Notes: generated from the letters alone by a model not told the origin. A DNA stretch of 64,000 nucleotides from Arthrobacter sp. EpRS71 (GCF_001512285.1 NZ_LNUV01000001.1:354015-418014); one strand, 5' to 3'; shown: positions 17,578 to 26,527, counted from the stretch's first letter. Numbers and translations are program-made.

Positions 17578-18726
17578 TCAACCTTCCATAGGGGGCGTGG
17601 CGAGCAGCGCCGCCGTCGATTCTGCAATGGCGCGTTCTTCGTCACTGGGTACTACGAGCACCGGGAATGCCGAGTCCATGGTGCTGATCTGGCGGATGCC
17701 TTCCCGGACGGCCGAATTCAGGCGCTCATCAAGGGCAAGGTTAAGTGGACCCAGCCAGGCGACCACCTTGTCCCTGAAGAGCGTAGAGTTCTCACCCACG
17801 CCGCCGGTGAACACCAGAGCGTCAGGCCGGCCGACCACCATGGAGTAGGCCGCGATGTACTTGGCGAGACGGTAGGCGGCCATGTCCACAGCGAGGATCG
17901 CACCAGGTTCTCCGTCTCGGGCAGCGGCGCCAACTTCACGCATGTCAGCGGTTCCTGCCAGAGCTAACAGGCCAGAGCGGTGGTTCAGAAGCTGGTCGAC
18001 TTCGTTCGCAGTTGCACCACCGTGCTGCATCAACAGGACGATGGAAGGATCCAGGTCTCCCGACCGCGTCCCCATGACCAGTCCCTCCAAGGGGGTCATT
18101 CCCATGGAGGTGTCCACGCTGAGCCCGTTCCTGACGGCGGTGACGGACGCGCCGTTGCCAACATGGGCCACTATCGCATTCAAAGGCGCCGCGGCGAGAT
18201 ACTCTGCTGTGTCACGGCAGGCCATCTCCACCGAGATGCCGTGAAAGCCGTAGCGCTTCACTGGATGGGCCCGGTAGGCGTCCTCCGGAATGGCATATCG
18301 GGCGGCGAAGTCTGGAATGGTGCGATGGAACGCCGTGTCAAAGACGGCCACCTGTGGGAGGGCGGGCCACCGTTCGCCGGCGGCGTCAATGCAGGCAACA
18401 CTGGCTGGGTTGTGGAGCGGCGCCAAGGGACTTAGCCCTTCGATGGCCGCCATCACGTCCGCGGTGACACGGACCGGGGTGCTGAACCGCACGCCGCCGT
18501 GGACTACGCGATGTCCAATAGCCTCCGGATGCGTGGGACCTAGGCGCTTCACGGTGTCATTCAGCTCTTCAAAGGCAGCGTGCAGGCGGATCGTGCTGGA
18601 ACGCTCGTCCGGTGGCCAGTCAACCTGTCCGGACGCAAGAATGCCAGCAGCCGGGCTGGTAGCTGCTGTGTCACGCAGGTGGTACTTCAGCGATGAAGAA
18701 CCGGGATTCAGCACAAGAACACGCAT
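17578..18726 (-). CDS. ackA: Acetate kinase
   Basis: Converts acetyl-phosphate and ADP to acetate and ATP. The 382-residue protein starts MRVLVLNPGSSSLKYHL, the classic acetate kinase opening. It carries HRVVHGG, DTAFHRTIPDFAARYAIP and the second signature GFHGISVEMAC, and GGVGENS near the C terminus. AGAGGAG stands directly before the ATG at 18726. It is first in the ackA-xfp operon, and phosphotransacetylase is not nearby, which fits acetyl-phosphate supply by phosphoketolase. A DosR-like box (18806-18820) lies in the divergent promoter shared with a universal stress gene. Confidence 0.96.
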   Translation of the reverse strand: MRVLVLNPGSSSLKYHLRDTAATSPAAGILASGQVDWPPDERSSTIRLHAAFEELNDTVKRLGPTHPEAIGHRVVHGGVRFSTPVRVTADVMAAIEGLSPLAPLHNPASVACIDAAGERWPALPQVAVFDTAFHRTIPDFAARYAIPEDAYRAHPVKRYGFHGISVEMACRDTAEYLAAAPLNAIVAHVGNGASVTAVRNGLSVDTSMGMTPLEGLVMGTRSGDLDPSIVLLMQHGGATANEVDQLLNHRSGLLALAGTADMREVGAAARDGEPGAILAVDMAAYRLAKYIAAYSMVVGRPDALVFTGGVGENSTLFRDKVVAWLGPLNLALDERLNSAVREGIRQISTMDSAFPVLVVPSDEERAIAESTAALLATPPMEG

Positions 18727-18805
18727 GATCTCCTCTCACTTCCACGGGCAAGCTAGGATCGATGGCTCTGCTGTGGACCCTAACGCACTGCGCCGCTCAG
18801 CGGGA

Positions 18806-18820
18806 GGGTCTTCCGGCCCT
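18806..18820. promoter_or_regulatory. DosR-like box 1 (ackA-xfp / USP divergent promoter)
   Basis: GGGTCTTCCGGCCCT matches the window-wide motif GGGACTTTNGGCCC. It lies 80 bp from the ackA start and 70 bp from the USP start. Confidence 0.55.
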
Positions 18821-18889
18821 TGCGACGGCGGAGAGTCCCGCCGATAGTGGAGACCACCACCGTTGGCAATCCGAAGGGAACGTCGGTTC

Positions 18890-19690
18890 GTGAAGATGCA
18901 GATTCTGGTTGCCCTTGACGGCTCACGGGCGGGCTCACCTGTGGCTGACTGGGCTGCGGCCCGCGCGGATTCATTTGATCTTGGCCTCGCCCTGGTCCAC
19001 GTGGTCCCCGGACAGTGGGCTTACCCCCGGGAGAACGACCATCAACTGGCCCTATGCCGCGCTGAGGACCTGCTCACCAGCGAAGCGCAACGGCTCGCGT
19101 CAGCCTTCCCAACGCTGCGCATTGCCACGAAACGGCTGTCCGGCGAACCTGCCGCAACGATTGCTTCGTTGTCTCCGGCCTACTCGATGGTGGTGGTGGG
19201 CATGGACCGCAGACCCGGCACGGAAGGGCAGGGATACGGTTCGGTCAGTTTCCAAGTGGCTGTGACCAGCAAGTGCGATGTCGCCGTTGTCCCAGGGCCG
19301 GCGCCTCAACAGCGTTCCGGAGTAGTGGTTGGCGTTGACGGCTCCGCTGAGTCACTCGATGCCCTGGATCAAGGGGCCAGAGAGGCCGAACGTTTGAATG
19401 ATGTATTGATAGTTGTTCACGCAACGGGGCCCGGGGTTGGGCTTGCCGAAGGTGGGAAGGTCCTTGGCGCGGCTGTCCAACAGGTCACGCACGAGTTCCC
19501 GTCCGTCGTCGTAAAGCAAGTCCTGGATACCACTCGTAGCCCCGGAGATGCGCTGATAGCTGCTGCAAGGCAAGCGCAGTTGCTGGTCATGGGCTGCAAA
19601 GGGCGGGGAGGTGTGAGCGTGCTGCTGGGCTCCGTTGCCCAGCATGTGCTCCTGCAGGTGCAGTGCCCCACGATCCTGACCCGACCCTAG
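18890..19690 (+). CDS. Universal stress protein, tandem UspA domains
   Basis: Two-domain USP of 266 residues. Domain 1 begins QILVALDGSRAG and domain 2 begins VVVGVDGSAESLD. The C-terminal domain keeps the ATP-binding pattern G-2x-G-9x-G(S/T) in MGCKGRGGVSVLLGS. The GTG at 18890 is preferred because GAAGGG stands 11 bases upstream; an ATG two codons later is possible. Tandem USPs are typical members of the mycobacterial DosR regulon. The gene is divergent from ackA-xfp with a shared DosR-like box, and its end overlaps the convergent PPOX gene by 4 bp. Confidence 0.9.
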   Translation: MKMQILVALDGSRAGSPVADWAAARADSFDLGLALVHVVPGQWAYPRENDHQLALCRAEDLLTSEAQRLASAFPTLRIATKRLSGEPAATIASLSPAYSMVVVGMDRRPGTEGQGYGSVSFQVAVTSKCDVAVVPGPAPQQRSGVVVGVDGSAESLDALDQGAREAERLNDVLIVVHATGPGVGLAEGGKVLGAAVQQVTHEFPSVVVKQVLDTTRSPGDALIAAARQAQLLVMGCKGRGGVSVLLGSVAQHVLLQVQCPTILTRP

Positions 19691-20193
19691 CCAGCGGTGC
19701 CGGGCGGGACCTCCTGAGTTTCGCCGTCGTGAACGTCAGAGGCGGCCGGATCCAGCGGAGGCCACCACTTCGACGGCGGGCTGATGACGAACCGGCGACC
19801 GCTGACCTCCGAGGGCGTAACCCTGACCAAGACGTCCTTGGCGCCGGGCTGCCAAGGCGACAGGCCGGCATCGACTGCCTCCTGAATGTCTTCGGGCTGC
19901 GTCACGAACTCCGGGCTTCCTTTGAGGATGACACTCCAAGCGACTGTCCCGTAACGGTTGAACCCATCGGCTTCCAGAGCAATCACCGCCCCTTCCCGAA
20001 GGGCGTCGAGTTTGGTCCCCGGCCCTGTCCTGAAAAGAACAGTCCCGTAGTTTGGAACAAAGTTCACCGGAAAGATCTCCGGCTCTTCACCGTTGATGAG
20101 GGCGATCCTGCCGATGGACACCGATTGAAGGTACTTCCAGCAGTCGTGGACACTGAGCTCTTTAACGTCTTGGTCCGTCGATGTGTTCTCCAT
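19687..20193 (-). CDS. PPOX-fold FMN-binding protein (pyridoxamine 5'-phosphate oxidase-like), copy 1
   Basis: Split-barrel flavin-binding protein of 168 residues (Pyridox_ox_2-like). It has the shared core VSIGRIALINGEEPEIFPVN, LFRTGPGTKL and VAWSVILKGSPEF, and a C-terminal RVTPSEVSGRRFVI. It is clearly paralogous to the proteins at 20362, 23374 and 29296. The family binds FMN or F420; no enzymatic role is certain. It is divergent from copy 2 with two DosR-like boxes in the gap, and the end overlaps the convergent USP by 4 bp. In mycobacterial DosR regulons flavin nitroreductases hold a comparable position, but this is a different fold. Confidence 0.85.
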   Translation of the reverse strand: MENTSTDQDVKELSVHDCWKYLQSVSIGRIALINGEEPEIFPVNFVPNYGTVLFRTGPGTKLDALREGAVIALEADGFNRYGTVAWSVILKGSPEFVTQPEDIQEAVDAGLSPWQPGAKDVLVRVTPSEVSGRRFVISPPSKWWPPLDPAASDVHDGETQEVPPGTAG

Positions 20194-20229
20194 GGGGCCG
20201 AGCCTATCCCTTCCGGCAACGCACCTATA

Positions 20230-20243
20230 GGGCAGAAAGTCCC
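20230..20243. promoter_or_regulatory. DosR-like box 2
   Basis: GGGCAGAAAGTCCC; its reverse complement GGGACTTTCTGCCC is close to the island motif. It is 37 bp from the start of PPOX copy 1. Confidence 0.6.
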
Positions 20244-20252
20244 TCCCTCCGC

Positions 20253-20267
20253 AGGACCTTAGCCCCT
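20253..20267. promoter_or_regulatory. DosR-like box 3
   Basis: AGGACCTTAGCCCCT, a second motif copy spaced 9 bp from box 2 in the same divergent PPOX promoter. Paired boxes are common in DosR-controlled promoters. Confidence 0.5.
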
Positions 20268-20361
20268 GTTTGGGAGTACCTTCGCATCCGTAGGATCACG
20301 AGTATCAGATACCAGGGGACCGTGCTCCGTGCAGTCCCACCTCACGCAGGAGACAAAGACC

Positions 20362-20784
20362 ATGGAAACCGACGAACGCCCCGGAACCGTCCTCTCCGAA
20401 GCCGACTCATGGAAGGTCTTGGAACGTAACCAGCATGGTCGTTTGGCTGTCAGCGTTCTGGGCGAGCCGGACATCTACCCACTGAATTTCATCGCTCACA
20501 ACCAGCGTCTGCTGCTGAGGACAAATCCGGGGACGAAGCTCGCTGAGCTGACCGTCAATGAGAAGGTTGCTTTCGAAGTGGAGGAGATCGTCGACGCCGA
20601 AGCCTGGAGTGTTGTCCTTAAGGGGACTGCCAGGGTGATCGAGTCGCAATCGGAGATCGACGAGGCAGACAAGCTGCCCTTGAAGCCGTGGATCCCGACC
20701 CGAAAATACACCTACGTTGAGATCACTCCCACCCGGGTCCACGGCCGCCACTTTGAACTCGGTGATGAACCGGAGCGGTATTGA
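20362..20784 (+). CDS. PPOX-fold FMN-binding protein, copy 2
   Basis: Split-barrel protein of 140 residues with NQHGRLAVSVLGEPDIYPLN, LLRTNPGTKLAEL, EAWSVVLKGTARVI and a final VEITPTRVHGRHFEL. The ATG at 20362 is selected for the GGAGA site 9 bases upstream. The last 62 bases overlap the 3' end of the convergent P-type ATPase gene, an unusually long tail overlap. It is a paralogue of copies 1, 3 and 4. Lacking the long C-terminal tail of copies 1 and 3, it is the compact version. Confidence 0.85.
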   Translation: METDERPGTVLSEADSWKVLERNQHGRLAVSVLGEPDIYPLNFIAHNQRLLLRTNPGTKLAELTVNEKVAFEVEEIVDAEAWSVVLKGTARVIESQSEIDEADKLPLKPWIPTRKYTYVEITPTRVHGRHFELGDEPERY

Positions 20785-22657
20785 CCCCACGGGCCTCCAC
20801 TGACTGCGCTGACGCACCAGACCGTCCAGGACCCAAGGCCCTGAGGGCATTGAGAATGGTGGCAAGATCCACCAGCTCCTGCAGCAGCGCCCCGGCGACG
20901 GCCGGAATCATGCCAAGCGAGGCCATCACCATCAGCCCGAGGCTCAGCAGTATCCCTGTCCAAATGCTGGTCCGTGCGATGCGAAGGGTACGCTGCCCGA
21001 TACCAACCGCGACCGCAGCCTTGGACAGGTCATCGACCATGATCACCACGTCCGCCGACTCGCTGGCCGCAGTGGCACCTTTGGCACCCATGGCGATGCC
21101 GACGTCGGCCGCTGCCAGTACCGGAGCGTCGTTGACGCCGTCGCCAACCATCATCACGGGCCTCAGCGGGAGCGCGGCTACGGCAGTAACTTTGTCAGCG
21201 GGCAGGCATTCGGCCATGACGTTGCTGATGCCGGCCTCCACGGCGATGTGGTGGGCCGTCGTTGCAGCGTCTCCGGTCAGGAGCATCGTCTCCACCACCC
21301 CGAGCCTCCGAAGTTCCGTCAGGGTGTCCTTCGCATTTGGGCGCAATGGATCGCTCATGACCAGAGTGCCGGCAAACCGGCCATCCACTCCTACGTAAAT
21401 CCCGAGATGGCCTCCGGGCAGTGTCGTCATGTCGAAACCGCTCACCAGGGAACTGACGTAAGCAGGTTTTCCGACCACTACGTGGTGGTCTCCGCAGTCG
21501 GCCGTGACACCGTTGGTTGCATGTTCACTAGCGCTCGTTGCCGGTACCAGAGCCAGGCCGCGCGCTCGGGCTGCTGCGATGACTGAAGCCGCCAAAACGT
21601 GGGTGGAATACTGCTCAGCAGAGGCGGCCAACTGCAGCAGGGCGTTTTCGGACAGATTCGATGCCGGGGCCACCCGGATTCCGGCCATGGCGGGGTTGCC
21701 TTGGGTGAGGGTCCCTGTCTTGTCGAAGACGGCGGTCCTGACTCTGCTGAGTTGCTCCAACGTCCCGGCGTTCTTGATAATGATGCCGGCATGTGCGGCC
21801 CTGCTGGTCCCCGCAAGGAACGCGACAGGTGCAGCTATCAACAATGGGCATGGTGTGGCTACCACCAGAACCTCAGCGAACCGTCCCGGATCCTGGCTGA
21901 AGAACCACGCCGCGCCCGCCAGCACCAAAGCGACCAGAGTGAACGGCACCGCATACTTGTCGGCAAGCCGTACCGTCGGCGCGCGGCTTGCCGCAGCTTC
22001 CTGAACCAAGGCAACTATTTGGCTGTACTGGGAATCCCCTGCGGTGGCCGTGGCCTTCATACGCACGGCATCGGCGCCGTTGATCGAACCGCTGAGCAGC
22101 AGTTCGCCCTTGGTTCGCTCAGCAGGCAGGCTTTCGCCCGTCAGCGCTGACTCGTCAAAGGTTCCGACGTCGGACAGCAAGGTGCCGTCCACCGGAACCA
22201 ACTCTGACGGCCTGACCAGCAGCACGTCCCCCGGAACCACGGCATCCACCAAAATATCTTCCACGGGCAGGCCGGGCCGTTCCCGGTGCGCATTCCGTGG
22301 GGACCGATCCAAGAGTGCACGGAGCTCCTTGGTGGCGCGGCCTTGGGCAAACTGTTCCAGCGCTTCGCCGCCTGTCAGCATCAGCACCACGATCAGGGAT
22401 GCCAGGTATTCCCCCACCGCAACAGTTGAGCAAATGGCCATCACGGCCAGAAGGTCAATGCCCCAGCGCCCGTGCAGGAGCCCTTTGATCATGGTGACGG
22501 CCCGGTAGAGGGCAACACTAAGGGCAAAAATGCTCGCCAGCCCTTGGGCTGCTGGTATTAGTCCGATGACTGTCAGGACCACGACGGTGACGAGCACCAC
22601 CACGGTTGCTGTCACTAATGGAAAGCGCAAGGCCGAGTGCAGCAGACGGTGTGTCAT
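20723..22657 (-). CDS. Heavy-metal (P1B-type) translocating P-type ATPase
   Basis: Membrane cation pump of 644 residues with no N-terminal metal-binding domain. Two helices near residues 13-55 lead to GEYLASLIVVLMLTGGEALE. The actuator loop has DESALTGES (168-176), the metal-site helix has TPCP (268-271), phosphorylation is at Asp312 in FDKTGTLTQG, and the hinge is GDGVNDAP (505-512). Instead of the usual His-Pro dipeptide a STHVLAASV segment is seen. The metal cannot be settled. A comparable role is held by cation ATPase CtpF in the M. tuberculosis DosR regulon, though CtpF is a different P-type class. It starts 9 bp after the truncated alcohol dehydrogenase, and its 3' end overlaps PPOX copy 2. 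Confidence 0.92.
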   Translation of the reverse strand: MTHRLLHSALRFPLVTATVVVLVTVVVLTVIGLIPAAQGLASIFALSVALYRAVTMIKGLLHGRWGIDLLAVMAICSTVAVGEYLASLIVVLMLTGGEALEQFAQGRATKELRALLDRSPRNAHRERPGLPVEDILVDAVVPGDVLLVRPSELVPVDGTLLSDVGTFDESALTGESLPAERTKGELLLSGSINGADAVRMKATATAGDSQYSQIVALVQEAAASRAPTVRLADKYAVPFTLVALVLAGAAWFFSQDPGRFAEVLVVATPCPLLIAAPVAFLAGTSRAAHAGIIIKNAGTLEQLSRVRTAVFDKTGTLTQGNPAMAGIRVAPASNLSENALLQLAASAEQYSTHVLAASVIAAARARGLALVPATSASEHATNGVTADCGDHHVVVGKPAYVSSLVSGFDMTTLPGGHLGIYVGVDGRFAGTLVMSDPLRPNAKDTLTELRRLGVVETMLLTGDAATTAHHIAVEAGISNVMAECLPADKVTAVAALPLRPVMMVGDGVNDAPVLAAADVGIAMGAKGATAASESADVVIMVDDLSKAAVAVGIGQRTLRIARTSIWTGILLSLGLMVMASLGMIPAVAGALLQELVDLATILNALRALGPGRSGASAQSVEARGVNTAPVHHRVQSGGRGPGWE

Positions 22658-22666
22658 GTCCGCTGG

Positions 22667-23278
22667 TCAGTCATGAGGGTTTCGGCAGATCTCCGGAACA
22701 CCAACGGCTTCCATGGCCGCAAGGCCAATGGATCCCGCCCCCACGATGCCCACGACGTCTTCCGGGGCCACGTGCCCGGCCTGGACTCCGATTTCGAAGG
22801 CCGTGGGCAGTATGTCGGAGAGCATCACGGCTTCGTCGTCGGTCACGCCGGGGGGCAGTTTGTGCAGGGAGTTCTCGGCATAGGGAACCCGAACGAATTC
22901 GGCCTGGGTACCGTCGATGAGGTGGCCGAAGATCCAGCCGGTTCCAGATTGTCCTTCGTCACCGAGACAGTGCGAAAACATGCCCTTCCTGCAATTGCCG
23001 CAATGCCCACATGACTTGATACAGGAGATGACCACCCTGTCACCCCGGCGGAGTGAACCGACCGAGCTCCCCACATCGGTGACGGTCCCCACCCCCTCGT
23101 GCCCGAGGATGCGCCCCGCCTGAACCGCAGGGACGTCTCCCTTGAGAATGTGCAGATCCGTACCGCAAATGGTGGTGGTGTCGATGCGCACGATTGCGTC
23201 GGTGGGGTGCAGAATGACGGGGTCCGAAACGTCTGTCCAAGACTTTTCGCCAGGGCCACCGTAGAAGAGTGCCTTCAT
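22667..23278 (-). pseudogene. Truncated zinc-dependent alcohol dehydrogenase
   Basis: The reading frame gives 203 residues against about 345 for the family. The catalytic GroES-like domain looks complete: TTTICGTDLHILKGD with catalytic Cys, LGHEGVGTV, and the structural-zinc four-cysteine loop CGHCGNCRKGMFSHC. The Rossmann domain stops after VVGIVGAGSIGLAAM and is replaced by an unrelated tail ending ICRNPHD. NAD binding should therefore be lost. AAGGACG lies before the ATG at 23278, so the fragment may still be translated. An internal deletion next to the P-type ATPase gene is the simplest explanation. It may keep a structural role, but catalysis is unlikely. Confidence 0.8.
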
Positions 23279-23373
23279 GGTGTTGTTCCGTCCTTAATAT
23301 GCCTGGCTGAAACACCGGGCGTCCCGGCATTCGTCCGGTGCCAGACGTTCGACGTCGGCACTTGGCCTTGTGT

Positions 23374-23844
23374 TCATTCCGAACCCGCCCTGGTGGCGTC
23401 GTCGAGCGGACTCCACCACGTCAGCGGTGGGGTTACTTTGAAGCGGCGCCCGGTCAACGAGGTGGGAACGATCCGGACAAAATGGTCCTTCCGCCCGGCC
23501 TGCCACGGGAAGAGCAGCAGACCGACAGTGTCCAGTACTTCCTGGGTCAGCTTGATGCTCTCTGCTTTGCCCTTGACCACCACACTCCACGCGACTCCCG
23601 ATTGTGGGTCTACCCCGTCAGTTTCCAGCGCCACCGGTGTGGAACTGAGGGCGGCGTGGAGCTTACTCCCCTCGCCGGTGCGGAAGACCAGCGTGCCGTG
23701 GTCTGCCTTGTAGTTAATGGGAAAGATGTCGGGATGGTCCTGCGCCCAAACTGCGAGTCGGCCCACCGAGACGCTGCGCAGCAGTTCCCAACACTGCTTG
23801 TTGTCCAGGATCTCAGCTTCCGGGACCGTGGGTTTGTTCGTCAT
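23374..23844 (-). CDS. PPOX-fold FMN-binding protein, copy 3
   Basis: Split-barrel protein of 156 residues, closest in layout to copy 1: RSVSVGRLAVWAQDHPDIFP, LVFRTGEGSKLHA, VAWSVVVKGKAESI, then RIVPTSLTGRRFKVTPP and the shared ending TWWSPLDDA (copy 1: KWWPPLDPA). The ATG at 23844 is used because homology begins there. It is divergent from the sensor kinase gene with DosR-like box 4 between them. This arrangement ties the PPOX family directly to the sensor, but the bound flavin and any substrate are unknown. Confidence 0.85.
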   Translation of the reverse strand: MTNKPTVPEAEILDNKQCWELLRSVSVGRLAVWAQDHPDIFPINYKADHGTLVFRTGEGSKLHAALSSTPVALETDGVDPQSGVAWSVVVKGKAESIKLTQEVLDTVGLLLFPWQAGRKDHFVRIVPTSLTGRRFKVTPPLTWWSPLDDATRAGSE

Positions 23845-23879
23845 GGTTTGACCGTAGGTCCGGCTGGGCGGGGACAACA

Positions 23880-23893
23880 GGGCACAAAGGCCC
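23880..23893. promoter_or_regulatory. DosR-like box 4 (PPOX copy 3 / sensor kinase)
   Basis: GGGCACAAAGGCCC, reverse complement GGGCCTTTGTGCCC, lies 36 bp from the PPOX start and 104 bp upstream of the kinase start. It suggests that the sensor gene itself is in the regulon. Confidence 0.55.
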
Positions 23894-23996
23894 ACTCACG
23901 CAGCGTTTCGTAGCTGGTCGGCAAGCGCCAGAGTAGTCTGGCATCAGGACGCCGTTCGGTCCCCACAGGAATTTCGGCATTCTTCGAAAGGAACTG

Positions 23997-25706
23997 GTGA
24001 ACGACTCAGAAGCACCTGAGCCCCAACCCAACGTTGTGCCGCGGATCCGGATTGAGGACCTCCTGAAGGACTTCGTAGGCCGCGCCGGCGAGCTTCTCCT
24101 GGCGCAGGAAAGAACACGGGGCTTACTCGAAGCCGTTGTGGCAGTGGCAGAAGACCTGAGCCTGGAAGCGGTGCTGGACCGCGTGGTCACCTCTGCATGT
24201 AGCCTGCTTCAGGCGCGCTATGGTGCCTTGGGAGTCATCGGGGAGGACAACGCTCTCAGTCATTTCATTACGGTAGGTATAGACGGCGAGCTCGCCCAAC
24301 GCATCGGCCCACTCCCTACTGGACACGGTGTCCTCGGACTGCTCATCACAGAGCCGGAACCGCTGCGCCTCCACGACCTCGGCCACCATCCGAAAGCCTA
24401 CGGATTCCCGCAACACCACCCTCCCATGAAGTCGTTCCTGGGAGTCCCGGTGCGGGTAAGGGATGTGGTGTTCGGGAATCTCTACCTGACCGAAAAAGAA
24501 GGCGGCGGAGATTTTACGCCGGAGGATGAGGACTTGGCCGTGGCGTTGGCTGCGGCGGCCGGCGTGGCGATCGAGAATGCCCGGCTCTACGAGGATGCCC
24601 GCCGCCGCGCCTCTTGGCTTGAGGCCTGCATGGACGTTACTGGAAGAATGCTCGGCGCCGACCAGCTGGGGAAAGCAGAAGACTCGGCATTGGACCTGAT
24701 AGCGGCGAGAGCCCTCAGGGAGTCGGGTTCCCATCTGGCCTTGATCCTGGTTCCGTCTCCTCATAAGCCCTATGTAGTGGCGGGCACGGCTGGTGCCCGT
24801 GGCGCTGAATTCGCTGGCGCGTCTTTGGCGATGAAAGCCGCGGAAGTGCAGGGCGTCGCAAGCACCGGAAAGGCCACTCGCCTTGATGACTCCAAGGATC
24901 TGCTCGGTCTCGCCAACGAAGGGGCGTCGGCCCGGCTGCTGATCATCGACCTCAGCGCCCAAGGAGCCCATCATGGCCTGTTGGTCCTTGCCCGCGATCC
25001 CGGTACAGGTAATTTTTCAAAGACCGATGTGGAGATGGGGGCGGTCTTCGGTTCCCACGTGGCACTCGCGCTGGCGCTGGAACGGATTCACCGGCTCCGG
25101 GAACAAGTGGTGGTGTTCTCCGACAGGGACAGAATCGCACGGGATCTCCATGACCTGGTCATACAACGGCTGTTTGCAGCTGGCCTGAGCGTCCAAAGCC
25201 TCCGGCGTTTCACAACTGGCGAGGCTGCCTTGAGCAAGATCGACTCAGTGACCGAAGAGCTGGACACGAGTATCCGCGATCTCCGCAACACCATCTATTC
25301 GCTGCAGGCCAGTACCCGTGAGCGGGAGTCGTTGAGCGGCCGCATCCTGCAGTCGATCCAGGCCGGCGCCAAGTCCCTGCCGTACGCGCCACATCTGACG
25401 CTGGCTGGTGCCGTTGACTCGGTAGATGACGAAGCCATCATCAAACACTTGCTTGCTGTCGTATCTGAAGGCCTCAGCAATGCCGTGCGCCACTCAGGAG
25501 CTCAATCCATCAACGTTTCAGTGTCAGTGGCCGAAGGACGGCTGACCTTGGAAATGATGGATGACGGATGTGGGTTTGTCGATCCTGCCCCGGGAAACGG
25601 TCTGGCCAACATAGCTCTGCGCGCAAAGGAGATGAACGGCACCAGTACCATCACCAGTGCGCCTGGAAACGGGACATCGATGACATGGTCTGTGCCGCTG
25701 AGCTGA
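23997..25706 (+). CDS. DevS/DosT-like GAF-GAF sensor histidine kinase
   Basis: Cytoplasmic two-component sensor of 569 residues. GAF-A spans about 55-200 and contains GFPQHHPPMKSFLGVPVRVR, where His140/His141 are candidates for the haem ligand by resemblance to mycobacterial DevS. GAF-B spans about 205-365. The HisKA_3 dimerisation helix carries the phosphoacceptor in DRIARDLHDLVIQRLF (His385). HATPase_c follows with EGLSNAVRHSGA, DDGCGF and GNGLANI. Translation begins at a GTG with AAAGGA upstream. It converges on the regulator gene, with only 4 bp between the stops. By analogy it senses O2, NO, CO or redox state; haem binding is inferred and not proved. Confidence 0.92.
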   Translation: MNDSEAPEPQPNVVPRIRIEDLLKDFVGRAGELLLAQERTRGLLEAVVAVAEDLSLEAVLDRVVTSACSLLQARYGALGVIGEDNALSHFITVGIDGELAQRIGPLPTGHGVLGLLITEPEPLRLHDLGHHPKAYGFPQHHPPMKSFLGVPVRVRDVVFGNLYLTEKEGGGDFTPEDEDLAVALAAAAGVAIENARLYEDARRRASWLEACMDVTGRMLGADQLGKAEDSALDLIAARALRESGSHLALILVPSPHKPYVVAGTAGARGAEFAGASLAMKAAEVQGVASTGKATRLDDSKDLLGLANEGASARLLIIDLSAQGAHHGLLVLARDPGTGNFSKTDVEMGAVFGSHVALALALERIHRLREQVVVFSDRDRIARDLHDLVIQRLFAAGLSVQSLRRFTTGEAALSKIDSVTEELDTSIRDLRNTIYSLQASTRERESLSGRILQSIQAGAKSLPYAPHLTLAGAVDSVDDEAIIKHLLAVVSEGLSNAVRHSGAQSINVSVSVAEGRLTLEMMDDGCGFVDPAPGNGLANIALRAKEMNGTSTITSAPGNGTSMTWSVPLS

Positions 25707-25710
25707 TCCT

Positions 25711-26409
25711 TTAGCGCAGGGAACCGGCATCCTCTTCAGGTGCTTGAGCCATGAACACCGCCGCCTGGGTTCGGCGTTCAAACCCTAGCTTGGCCAGCAG
25801 GGACGAGACGTAGTTCTTCACCGTCTTCTCGGCCAGGAGCATCTCCTCGCCGATCTGGCGATTGGTCATGCCTTGACCAACATACTCAAGGACACGGCGC
25901 TCTTGCGGCGTGAGGGAAGCTGTCCTGGGATCCTGTCTCTTCGGCGTCGTGAGGCCCTGCACGATTCTCGTCTTGACGGCGTCGTCGAACAACGACTCGC
26001 CGTGGGCAGCTTTGCGTAAGGCACCCAGCAGGTCTGTGCCCCCGATTTCCTTCAGGACGTAGCCTGCAGCCCCGGCAAGAACAGCGGCGCGGAGGGCTTG
26101 TTCGTCGTCGTAACTAGTCAAGATCAGGCAATTCAGTCCAGGGTCCACGGAGCGAACGTCCCGGCACACCGCGATTCCGGTGCCGTCGGGCAACCGTGCG
26201 TCCAGAACAGCGACATCGGGACGCAATGCCGGAATCCGGCGCGTCGCTTCTTCCGCCGAACCAGACATGCCGACAACCACGAAACCTTCGTCTTCCAAGA
26301 GTTCCTGGAGGCCTCTGCGAACCAGCTCATGGTCGTCGAGGATGAAAACGCGGATTGGCTCTCCGGGGGAAACGCCGGTGGCTTCACCGGCTGTTTCTGG
26401 GCGATCCAT
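25711..26409 (-). CDS. DevR/NarL-family response regulator
   Basis: Response regulator of 232 residues. The receiver domain has acidic pair ILDDHE, phosphoacceptor Asp70 in VLDARLPDG, switch residue in LILTSYDD, and lysine in YVLKEIGG. The LuxR-type helix-turn-helix covers about 165-225 with LTPQERRVLEYVGQGMTNRQ and EKTVKNYVSSLLAKLGFERR, closely like DosR. The ATG at 26409 has AGGAG 5 bases upstream. It is tail-to-tail with the DevS-like kinase, its likely partner, and two DosR-like boxes stand upstream of it, consistent with autoregulation. Confidence 0.92.
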   Translation of the reverse strand: MDRPETAGEATGVSPGEPIRVFILDDHELVRRGLQELLEDEGFVVVGMSGSAEEATRRIPALRPDVAVLDARLPDGTGIAVCRDVRSVDPGLNCLILTSYDDEQALRAAVLAGAAGYVLKEIGGTDLLGALRKAAHGESLFDDAVKTRIVQGLTTPKRQDPRTASLTPQERRVLEYVGQGMTNRQIGEEMLLAEKTVKNYVSSLLAKLGFERRTQAAVFMAQAPEEDAGSLR

Positions 26410-26502
26410 GATTCTCCTGTCCGGCGGCCGATGGCCGCAATATCGAGAGCTTTGTGTAGGCGGCTCTGCCAAATTCTTGCCGACTGCCGGCCCTGCCCAC
26501 AA

Positions 26503-26516
26503 GGGCCCAAGGACCC
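26503..26516. promoter_or_regulatory. DosR-like box 5 (regulator upstream region)
   Basis: GGGCCCAAGGACCC, reverse complement GGGTCCTTGGGCCC, lies 94 bp upstream of the response regulator start. Together with box 6 it sits in the divergent gap to the 43-residue gene. Confidence 0.55.
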
Positions 26517-26527
26517 TGCCGGCGCGT

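Noticed and set aside
23355-23370. GGCACTTGGCC as a further DosR-like box before the alcohol dehydrogenase fragment
   Set aside because: Matches only half of the motif and overlaps the 5' flank without the GGCCC end.
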